From CAWKEY01 sp963848675 (lineage in GTDB: Bacteria > Pseudomonadota > Gammaproteobacteria > Methylococcales > Methylomonadaceae), in the NCBI GenBank assembly GCA_963848675.1, contig CAWKEY010000021.1:62001-126000 (forward strand): a stretch of DNA of 64,000 nt, in the 5' to 3' direction. This document shows, in pieces, positions 24,690-30,730 of this stretch (position 1 is the first letter of the stretch; every line of letters starts with the position of its first letter). The notes under the pieces were generated by a model, which had not been told where the DNA came from, did not search any database, and saw nothing but the letters and a program-made list of their open reading frames with translations. Made by a program: the position numbers and the translations under genes.

Positions 24690-25168
24690 ATTTTCCCAGT
24701 ATTTAAATAGGCGATTAATTCGGTAAGTATGAACATTGGCGTAACATCTCGTCTGGCCAGTTTGGCCGCCTTATCTATAAATAGGGATAGGTCGGATTCT
24801 AGCCAGAGACGAAAACCTACCAAGCCGATAATTTCATTACATTGCGCATAGTATTCATAGTGGGTAACAGGTCGGGGTTCTAAAGTGACTCCTGGAAAAT
24901 AGCGCTGTAAGACAAATGCAATATCTTCTGGTGGCACATCCAGAAAGGAAAAACTGAAGAAAGTTTGTTTCGCTTTGAAGTAACTGATTTGCAGCAGGCA
25001 ATATATCTGCTCCGGAATATCTCTTCGACTAAGCACTAAAGACAATTCACTCTCAATAAGGGTGAAATATTCTGCGCGCTGAAAATCATCAAAGTCTGGC
25101 AGACTTAAGAGCGCAAGTTTTTCAGCCTCCGACAATACGGTTAATCGTTTGCTATTGTTGGCACGCAT
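24690..25168 (-). pseudogene. tnpA: Tn3-family transposase, N-terminal fragment (DUF4158 domain)
   Basis: About 158 codons of the N-terminal DUF4158 domain of Tn3 transposases: RLTVLSEAEKLALLSLPDF, then RAEYFTLIESELSLVLSRR, then LLQISYFKAKQTFF, then DVTPMFILTELIAYLNTGK. The frame runs into the IS66 element at 24689 and gains a premature stop there. Its continuation is at 22843-23010. A full Tn3 transposase is about 950-1000 residues, so this gene is dead: split, then truncated. The start is ATG 25168, facing away from the resolvase gene at 25816, as is common in Tn3 elements. Confidence 0.85.
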
Positions 25169-25338
25169 GGTTTGATCGAAAAATCCTTAATTTTTGTTCT
25201 CACAAACGTAGGTTTTTGAGAGATGATGTAACCTTAAGGATTGGATGCGTATAATCAAGGCATCCTCGTTCTCGAAAGTGGTTCTTGAAATACTATTCTC
25301 AAAACACTACCAATCAATTTCAATAATGCAGTGCCGTC
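25169..25338. promoter_or_regulatory. Candidate res site / shared promoter region of the Tn3 relic
   Basis: 170 bases between the divergent transposase and passenger genes, where Tn3 elements keep the resolvase-binding res site. There are three TTCTC-type words, two of them in dyads (GTTCTCACAAACG...TTTTTGAGAGA at about 25197-25224; GTTCTCGAAAG...CTATTCTCAAAAC at about 25269-25306), and a CCTTAAGG palindrome. TATAAT at 25250-25255 could be a -10 box for the rightward genes. Site assignments are tentative. Confidence 0.4.
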
Positions 25339-25530
25339 ATGATGCCAATACCACCTGTACCAGTCGGTACCATTAAAAGCTTTGGGGCCTTTGGGCCAAA
25401 ATATGAAGTTGGGCAACCATTGCGTCCCTTGGATGACGGCGATTGGATGGTTGAGGTCGTGTTGGTTGAAACTGGCGAGAAGGCCGAATACCGCCTGACC
25501 CATGTAAACGACGACCCCAAGGCCGCCTGA
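25339..25530 (+). CDS. DUF5397-type small protein, probable VapD partner
   Basis: A 63-residue protein with VPVGTIKSFGAFGPKYEVGQ, then GDWMVEVVLVETGEKAEYRL and a short acidic tail ending DPKAA. This fits the DUF5397 family, small beta-rich proteins often encoded just before vapD. Its stop codon TGA touches the ATG of vapD with no gap, so translation should be coupled. By position it is the candidate antitoxin of the VapD toxin, though this has not been shown for the family as far as I know. ATG 25342 is an equally possible start. Confidence 0.7.
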   Translation: MMPIPPVPVGTIKSFGAFGPKYEVGQPLRPLDDGDWMVEVVLVETGEKAEYRLTHVNDDPKAA

Positions 25531-25812
25531 ATGTATGCCATTGCATTTGATTTGGTCGTTGCCGATACGAAACAACACCATCCCAAGGGGGGGTCTCAGG
25601 CCTACGCCGAAATCGGCGCAACGTTAGCCCAGTATGGTTTCCGGCATGTACAGGGTAGACTGTATGTCAGTGAAGACGAGAACATGGCACAGCTTTTTGT
25701 GGGGATCCAATCACTCAAGGCACAGTCGTGGTTTCCACCCTCGGTACGTGATATCCGCGCATTTCGTATTGAGCAATGGTCTGATTTGACCCCTGTCGCT
25801 AAAGGCACCTAA
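25531..25812 (+). CDS. vapD: VapD-family endoribonuclease toxin (Cas2-like fold)
   Basis: A 93-residue protein of the VapD family: MYAIAFDLVV at the N terminus (the Asp is the conserved active-site residue of the Cas2-like ferredoxin fold), then YAEIGATLAQYGF, then QGRLYVSEDEN, and the family tail WFPPSVRDIRAFRIEQWSDL. VapD proteins are described as RNases acting as toxins. The length equals known members. It follows a DUF5397 gene without a gap and ends 3 bases before the resolvase gene. The three form one transcription unit inside a Tn3-family transposon relic, so VapD was probably carried as a transposon maintenance module. Confidence 0.85.
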   Translation: MYAIAFDLVVADTKQHHPKGGSQAYAEIGATLAQYGFRHVQGRLYVSEDENMAQLFVGIQSLKAQSWFPPSVRDIRAFRIEQWSDLTPVAKGT

Positions 25813-25815
25813 CCA

Positions 25816-26373
25816 ATGCTGGTTGGTTATGCGCGCGTCTCGACACAAGACCAGAACCTTGAACTACAGCAAGATGCATTGATCAAGACAGGCTGCCAGA
25901 AGGTTTTTGAAGATAAAGTGAGCGGCACCCGCGCAGAACGCGTAGGCTTGTCCAAAGCACTCGAACAGCTACGTGAAGGCGACACCCTCGTTGTTTGGAA
26001 ACTTGACCGGTTAGGGCGTAGCGTCAAGCACTTGGTCGATATGGTTGGCGAACTCCATAAGCAAAACATCCAGTTTAAGAGTCTGACCGATGCCATTGAT
26101 ACCGGTACGCCATCTGGCCGGTTTTTCTTTCACGTCATGGCCAGCTTGGCTGAAATGGAGCGCGAACTGACGGTTGAGCGCACCCGCGCAGGACTGGCAG
26201 TTGCACGACAACTTGGCCGCAAAAGCGGACGTAAGCCAAAAATGACGACCAGCAAAGTCGAGTCCGCCAAAAAGCTACTGGCCAGCGGCATTCCGGCCAA
26301 GGATGTCGCCAAAAATCTCGGCGTATCCGTCCCCACCTTATATCGTTGGGTTCCAGCCTCGACTAATTACTGA
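25816..26373 (+). CDS. tnpR: Tn3-type serine resolvase
   Basis: A 185-residue site-specific recombinase. Ser9 in YARVSTQDQNL is the nucleophile. Catalytic Arg residues lie in the VSGTRAER and LDRLGRS segments, and the long E helix MERELTVERTRAGLAVARQLGR is followed by a C-terminal helix-turn-helix (GIPAKDVAKNLGVSVPTLYRW). It is complete and of normal length. It resolves cointegrates at res during Tn3 transposition. It is encoded divergently from the broken transposase and directly after vapD. Confidence 0.93.
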   Translation: MLVGYARVSTQDQNLELQQDALIKTGCQKVFEDKVSGTRAERVGLSKALEQLREGDTLVVWKLDRLGRSVKHLVDMVGELHKQNIQFKSLTDAIDTGTPSGRFFFHVMASLAEMERELTVERTRAGLAVARQLGRKSGRKPKMTTSKVESAKKLLASGIPAKDVAKNLGVSVPTLYRWVPASTNY

Positions 26374-26404
26374 ATTATTAATTAATCCAATATGTTATAA
26401 AATT

Positions 26405-26761
26405 TCAAAAATTCCGAGGGCTCCAGCTTACAACCCCTAAAAAATAAATCCCAATGCCCAGCCAGGTGGCCAACAGCAACAGCCAGGGCAACCAGTGCTG
26501 TTGCACCACGACAATGCCATCTTCCTGCTGGTCATCGGCCTGAACCTGATCCTGCCGCAGCAGGCCTTTCTTGCGCTTTTTATCCAGCTCTCGGTATTTG
26601 GCTTTTTGCTGTTTTTTGTAGTGTTCAATACCCTTTTGAATGCCTTGTGCAATCAACTTGGTTTGCTCTTTACTTTGACCCTGGCGTTGCATGGCCCGGG
26701 CTATTTTCATCGCCGCCTCCTGGGTTTCTTGTGACGGCTTTTGGTAATTATTCTTGGTCAT
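26405..26761 (-). CDS. DUF2956 family protein
   Basis: A 118-residue protein. The N-terminal half is the family core, highly charged: ETQEAAMKIARAMQRQGQSK, then EQTKLIAQGIQKGIEHYKKQ and KAKYRELDKKRKKG. It is probably helical, perhaps coiled-coil. Residues 90-113 or so form one membrane helix (WLPWLLLLATWLGIGIYFL). So it is a small membrane-anchored cytoplasmic protein. DUF2956 is found widely in gammaproteobacteria with no proven role. It is convergent with the resolvase gene, so the transposon ended within the 30 bases between them. Confidence 0.8.
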   Translation of the reverse strand: MTKNNYQKPSQETQEAAMKIARAMQRQGQSKEQTKLIAQGIQKGIEHYKKQQKAKYRELDKKRKKGLLRQDQVQADDQQEDGIVVVQQHWLPWLLLLATWLGIGIYFLGVVSWSPRNF

Positions 26762-27118
26762 GGTGATTATCAGGGTTTATTTTTTAAAATGCGCAGTTCA
26801 CGAAAAGCACGAAAGCAATCAGACTCTATGTATTGCGCAGCCCTACAGCCTTTGGGTGTCGACCTGCAACAGTGGTATCTCTTTGAATATTTTCGTGCTT
26901 TTTGTGATTTTCGTGGATTAAATGATTTTTTTGGGTTCATGAGCACATGAAGGCAATGGTTCATGACTAAGCTTTCCAAAAAACAAAGCTGTAAGAACTA
27001 TATCCCGCCACTGTGTCTAAAGCGATGACCGCTAAAATTTAGTCCTATTGTGTTTGTTTTACCAAGGTTTATCATAAATCATTGTTGAAAACATGTTGCC
27101 ATATGCCAAGGATACACC
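26762..27118. other. Intergenic with repeat copy B
   Basis: This 357-base gap holds repeat copy B (26795-26932) and then AT-rich spacer up to the next gene. I see no gene. Confidence 0.45.
26795..26932 (+). repeat. Dispersed MITE-like repeat, copy B
   Basis: About 138 bases matching the reverse complement of 2461-2596. The ends carry CACGAAAAGCACGAAA and its inverted form. The two copies differ by scattered substitutions and small indels in the A/T runs. Confidence 0.6.
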
Positions 27119-27532
27119 ATGAAACTTCCCATTACCGGCGGCTGCCTATGCGGCGGCGTCCGCTATGAGATTTCAGCCGCTCCTCTAGGCAGCGCCAACT
27201 GCCATTGCAGAACCTGTCAAAAATCGGCAGGAGCGCCTTATTTAGGGCTGCTATTTGTTCCGGCTCAAGCCTTGAGCATCTCCGGCAATTATAAGGAATA
27301 TCCTACCCTTGCAGCCAGCGGCCACACCGTTTATCGTGGCTTTTGCCCTGACTGCGGAACATCATTGTTTGCCAGAAACAGCGTTTTCACCAAGGTAAGG
27401 CCGGTCTCCGCAGCAACCCTGGACGATCCCAGCACTTTTGAGCCGCAGAAAGATATGTGGGTAGCGGATGCCCAGCCGTGGGATTATATGAACCCGGATT
27501 TACCGAAATTTGCCGGCAACCCCTGGGATTAA
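27119..27532 (+). CDS. GFA-family (CENP-V/GFA fold) zinc protein
   Basis: A 137-residue protein of the glutathione-dependent formaldehyde-activating family fold. The zinc ligands appear as GGCLCGGVRYE (Cys9, Cys11), NCHCRTCQKSAG (three Cys at about 28-33) and GFCPDCGTSLFAR (two Cys around 80). The family is named for Gfa, but most members are not shown to act on formaldehyde, so the substrate is unknown. AAGGAT lies before the ATG. An esterase gene begins 38 bases after its stop and is probably co-transcribed. Confidence 0.88.
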   Translation: MKLPITGGCLCGGVRYEISAAPLGSANCHCRTCQKSAGAPYLGLLFVPAQALSISGNYKEYPTLAASGHTVYRGFCPDCGTSLFARNSVFTKVRPVSAATLDDPSTFEPQKDMWVADAQPWDYMNPDLPKFAGNPWD

Positions 27533-27570
27533 GCGCTTCGATGGCAGCTGCCCAACTAACTGGAGAATAT

Positions 27571-28239
27571 ATGCACTCTGAACTCAGTACCATTGAAATC
27601 CCCCCGCAATCCGCTCATTACTACTCGGTAATCTGGCTGCATGGACTCGGCGCCGATGGCCACGACTTTGAAGGTATAGTGCCAGAACTGCACCTGAATG
27701 CGGCATCATCCATCCACTTTATATTCCCCAACGCCCCTGTGCAGCCGGTTACCATTAACAGGGGCATGCAAATGCGAGCCTGGTATGATATTTTGGACAT
27801 AACGCAGGAACACGAAGTCGATACTGCCGGCATTTATCAATCCTCCTCATTAATTAATGCGCTGATTGAGAAGGAAATGGCCAAAGGGATTGCCTCTGAA
27901 AATATTATACTTGCCGGTTTCTCTCAAGGCGGCGTCATTGCATTGCATACCGGCTTAAGATGCCCGCATAAACTGGCCGGTATCATTGCGCTTTCTGCGT
28001 ATTTGCCGACTCTGCCGGAACTGGAAGCAGAACGTTCAACCGCCAATCTTGCTACGCCCATATTCATGGCTCATGGCATCATCGATCCGGTTGTTGCGGT
28101 TGAGTCCGGCAAAGCGGCTTACCATGCCTTGCAAACCATGGAATACCCTATTGAATGGCATGACTATGTGATGGAACATGCTGTCTGCCAGGATGAAATC
28201 GCACAAATTGCAACGTTCATCAATACGCTTTTTACTTGA
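27571..28239 (+). CDS. Carboxylesterase (alpha/beta hydrolase, phospholipase/carboxylesterase family)
   Basis: A 222-residue cytosolic serine hydrolase. The oxyanion-hole motif WLHGLGADG lies at 22-30, nucleophile Ser118 in GFSQGG, Asp172 in HGIIDPVV, and His203 in MEHAVCQDE. The family usually has a G-H-S-x-C here; the change to E-H-A-V-C keeps the His. The length is normal. Start 27571 is preferred: GGAG is 8 bases upstream and the N terminus matches the family; an upstream in-frame start would overlap the GFA gene. Substrates are probably short-chain esters or lysophospholipids. Confidence 0.88.
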   Translation: MHSELSTIEIPPQSAHYYSVIWLHGLGADGHDFEGIVPELHLNAASSIHFIFPNAPVQPVTINRGMQMRAWYDILDITQEHEVDTAGIYQSSSLINALIEKEMAKGIASENIILAGFSQGGVIALHTGLRCPHKLAGIIALSAYLPTLPELEAERSTANLATPIFMAHGIIDPVVAVESGKAAYHALQTMEYPIEWHDYVMEHAVCQDEIAQIATFINTLFT

Positions 28240-28366
28240 TGACGGTGCGGCTCTAAGTATTTACACTGACATTACTGCCGTTGAAAATAGGCTAAACTTC
28301 AAAAAAGTGGCGCGGGCTGGGCTATCCGCACTGGCTTTTTTCTGAATCAACACGCGGGGTACAGAT

Positions 28367-28876
28367 ATGAAAAAAAATAAAGACAGCGAAAAAGACATCG
28401 TCAAAACCACCGTCGGCTTATCGCCTCGGCCGTCATCTGGCCTAATCGCTTTTGAAGATTTGGATCGCTGGTTTGACGATGTGCTTTCCCGTCGCTGGCT
28501 GCATCCATTTGCTTGGAATCAGGGTTTTCCTGAAAAAGGACTAACTGTTCTGGATGAACTGCCTAAAGTCAATATTATCGAACACGACGACGAAATAGAA
28601 ATCCAGGCTGCTTTGCCGGGTGTAAAAAAAGAAGACCTGGATGTCTCAATCAACAATCAAATGCTCACCATACACGCATCCACCAAACAGGAGGAAAAAA
28701 AACAAACCAAAGACTATTACCGCCGGGAAATAAGCCAGGGCGAATTTCAACGCACAATATCGCTACCTGCTGCTGTCGACGGCGAAAAGGCTAAAGCATC
28801 ATTCAAAGACGGAATGCTTCACATTACCCTGCCCAAGCTGGAAAAAAGCAAGCGTAAAAGCATTGAAGTCAAATAA
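28367..28876 (+). CDS. Small heat-shock protein, Hsp20 family
   Basis: A 169-residue ATP-independent holdase. A variable N-terminal arm (DLDRWFDDVLSRRWLHPF) is followed by the alpha-crystallin domain from about residue 64 (PKVNIIEHDDEIEIQAALPG) to about 160, with the signature G-x-L hairpin strand FKDGMLHITLPKL. The C terminus is the short Lys-rich KSKRKSIEVK, with an I-x-V motif used in oligomer assembly. GGGG lies upstream of the ATG. The HPF-like gene follows after 42 bases; both would serve stress survival. Confidence 0.92.
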   Translation: MKKNKDSEKDIVKTTVGLSPRPSSGLIAFEDLDRWFDDVLSRRWLHPFAWNQGFPEKGLTVLDELPKVNIIEHDDEIEIQAALPGVKKEDLDVSINNQMLTIHASTKQEEKKQTKDYYRREISQGEFQRTISLPAAVDGEKAKASFKDGMLHITLPKLEKSKRKSIEVK

Positions 28877-28918
28877 CTATAATAACTATTTGTTCCTTAT
28901 CTGAGCAGGTGAATCATC

Positions 28919-29461
28919 ATGCAACTGCCATTACAAATTACCTTCCGGGGCATTCCCCATTCTGACGCCGTAGAGGCTAAAATCCGTGAAAAAGTAAGCA
29001 AGCTAGATAAATTCCACAGGCGCATCATGAGTTGCAGAGTTGCCGTGGAATCCGAACATCAACATCATCACCAAGGTAATCAATACCATATCCGCATCGA
29101 CATAACCACGCCAGGCAAAGAAATCGTCATTAGCCGTGAACATCATGATAAACAGGCCTATGAAAATATCTATGTTGCCATCCGTGACGCCTTTGATGCA
29201 GCAACCCGACAGCTTGAAGATCTGTCCCGAGTTCAGCGCGGTGAAGTAAAACAACACAACTGGGAGAACGTAGGTACCGTAGCGCGCTTGCTTCCGGAAA
29301 AAGATCACGGTTTTATTACGTCCGAAAATGGCCGCGAAATTTATTTCCACCGCAACAGCGTACAAGGCGGAGGCTTTGATAATTTAAAAGTTGGCGCCAT
29401 TATTCGCTACAAAGAAGAAGACAGTGATGTCGGGCCTAAGGCCAGCATGATTTATCCGTGA
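28919..29461 (+). CDS. HPF/RaiA-type ribosome-associated domain fused to a cold-shock domain
   Basis: A 180-residue two-domain protein. Residues 1-105 or so form a sigma-54-modulation/HPF fold (LQITFRGIPHSDAVEAKIRE, then HIRIDITTPGKEIVISREH). Residues 117-180 are a cold-shock domain: GTVARLLPEKDHGFI, then FHRNSVQ, matching the two RNA-binding motifs (K-G-F-G-F-I and V-F-V-H-x-S) in altered form. The HPF part would sit in the ribosomal decoding groove; the cold-shock part would add RNA contact. Plain HPF is about 95 residues. This fused type occurs in several environmental proteobacteria beside stress genes, and here it is next to hsp20. Confidence 0.85.
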   Translation: MQLPLQITFRGIPHSDAVEAKIREKVSKLDKFHRRIMSCRVAVESEHQHHHQGNQYHIRIDITTPGKEIVISREHHDKQAYENIYVAIRDAFDAATRQLEDLSRVQRGEVKQHNWENVGTVARLLPEKDHGFITSENGREIYFHRNSVQGGGFDNLKVGAIIRYKEEDSDVGPKASMIYP

Positions 29462-29487
29462 CATCAGCGTGCGTGGATCGCTGATGT
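29461..29487 (+). terminator. Hairpin after the HPF-CSD gene
   Basis: A perfect 9-base stem ACATCAGCG / CGCTGATGT with a 9-base loop begins at the last base of the stop codon. There is no T-run, so termination strength is uncertain. Confidence 0.35.
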
Positions 29488-29681
29488 GCCTCGGCAACCA
29501 CCAGAAGTACTTTCAGCACCACCTGTTTTTCAAAAAAACCAATAAGACTCAAAAATAGGTACGGCACAAGAGCCGAAACCCATAGCCACGGAGGGCTTCT
29601 TCCCACTTAATACCAGTCCACCGGCCACAGTGCGCCCGTCGAGGATAACGCAACCATTGTATAAAGGACTTAAAACGCTCT

Positions 29682-29942
29682 TTATTCCAAATCTTTAAAA
29701 TCCCGCCGGGTTACTTCAATCTGCGCGCGATAGCTTTCTGCGTCGCCATAACTGAAAAACTTCTGATAGCGACTGTGCAGGTTTTTAATGTGTCTTGCAT
29801 GTTTGATAGGACACCAGAATTGTTCCGTGCGCGCCGCTATTTCTTGGGCATAAGCGATCATTCCATTAACGTAACTGCAGTAGGCGCGGTTAATTTTCTC
29901 TACTATATTCAAATAGTTGAGATACAGGGCATGACTCATCAT
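29682..29942 (-). CDS. Small hypothetical helical protein
   Basis: An 86-residue, mostly helical, soluble protein (MMSHALYLNYLNIVEKINRA ... YRAQIEVTRRDFKDLE) that I do not recognise. It has a mix of aromatic and charged residues typical of a real fold. It has no strong ribosome binding site; start ATG 29942 (or 29939) is the only ATG pair near the 5' end. It is divergent from the YiiX-like gene at 30053. Confidence 0.45.
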   Translation of the reverse strand: MMSHALYLNYLNIVEKINRAYCSYVNGMIAYAQEIAARTEQFWCPIKHARHIKNLHSRYQKFFSYGDAESYRAQIEVTRRDFKDLE

Positions 29943-30052
29943 ATCGCACAACTTTGAAGCCGTTTAAAAACTTGCTGTTCTTGCCCGGCAAAATTGGGCA
30001 TGATTAAGTTATGCTTTGAGCTTGTCCACGCTAACCCCTTTCCGGAGGATTG

Positions 30053-30730
30053 ATGTCTCTGCTGCTTGCACAAATCGGCCGAATTATTGCGCACTTTCTT
30101 TCCCAGCCCCTTGCCGACAGCTTTAAGCCCGGCACCAATAATCCGGAGATGCTCGCCGCCACTTTAAAAAAGGGCGATGTACTACTCATTGAAGGCAACA
30201 CTCGCTTCAGTATGGCCATTAAATATCTAACCCAGTCCAGTTGGTCGCACTCGGCGCTATATATCGGCGATGCGCTAGGCAACCCAAACGCCGGCCAGGA
30301 GGCAAGGGTATTGCTTGAAGCCGACATTAATGAGGGCGTGCGCGCCGTTCCGCTCCGCCAGTATGCCGACTTCCATACCCGTATCTGCCGCCCGGTAGGA
30401 CTTTCTGGAGAAGAACTCAATCGCATCATAGCGCATGTGCTGGCGCGCGTGGGGCAACGCTATGACTTGAAAAACATTGCCGATCTGATGCGCTATTTTG
30501 TTCAACACCCGCCAGTACCCATTCGCTGGCGCCGGCGTTTACTGGCTTTAGGCAGCGGCGATCCCACCCGTGCCATCTGTTCATCTTTGATTGCCGAGGC
30601 GTTCCAGAGCATCAATTACCCGATACTGCCGGAAATAGAAGCGCGCCTTTCCAGCAATCCCGAATGCATGGAATGTTATGAGGAAATTCTGCACATTCGT
30701 CACCACAGTCTTTTTGTACCTAGTGCCTGA
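30053..30730 (+). CDS. YiiX-like permuted papain-fold hydrolase, 3' end replaced by an IS
   Basis: A 225-residue product of the permuted NlpC/P60 (peptidase C92, YiiX) family. The catalytic His66 is in SSWSHSALYIGD and Cys176 in TRAICSSLIAEAF; this order (His before Cys) marks the permuted papain group. KKGDVLLIEGN at about 39-49 is the family's first strand. GGAGG lies 4-5 bases before ATG 30053. The stop TGA (30728-30730) belongs to the terminal repeat of an ISNCY-type IS. Original C-terminal codons resume at 32636, so the gene has lost about 47 residues after SLFVP. The catalytic residues are retained, so the shortened protein might still work. Confidence 0.8.
   Translation: MSLLLAQIGRIIAHFLSQPLADSFKPGTNNPEMLAATLKKGDVLLIEGNTRFSMAIKYLTQSSWSHSALYIGDALGNPNAGQEARVLLEADINEGVRAVPLRQYADFHTRICRPVGLSGEELNRIIAHVLARVGQRYDLKNIADLMRYFVQHPPVPIRWRRRLLALGSGDPTRAICSSLIAEAFQSINYPILPEIEARLSSNPECMECYEEILHIRHHSLFVPSA

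Larger units (their letters stand above)
23003..24697. repeat. 8-bp target-site duplication ATTTTCCC around the IS66 element
   Basis: ATTTTCCC at 23003-23010 and again at 24690-24697, exactly outside the two terminal repeats. An 8-base duplication is the normal footprint of IS66-family insertion. Confidence 0.9.
22843..26373. mobile_element. Tn3-family transposon relic carrying DUF5397-vapD
   Basis: Order: broken tnpA (leftward), candidate res region, DUF5397, vapD, tnpR (rightward). The left part is cut by an IS66 element and lost beyond 22843. I could not find 38-base Tn3 inverted repeats, so the right end is not fixed; the coordinates give only the recognisable genes. Confidence 0.65.

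Noticed and set aside
26374..26404. Search for the 38-base Tn3 terminal repeat right of tnpR
   Set aside because: The 30-base gap to the DUF2956 gene is AT-rich and holds no GGGG-type Tn3 end; the transposon end has been lost or lies elsewhere.
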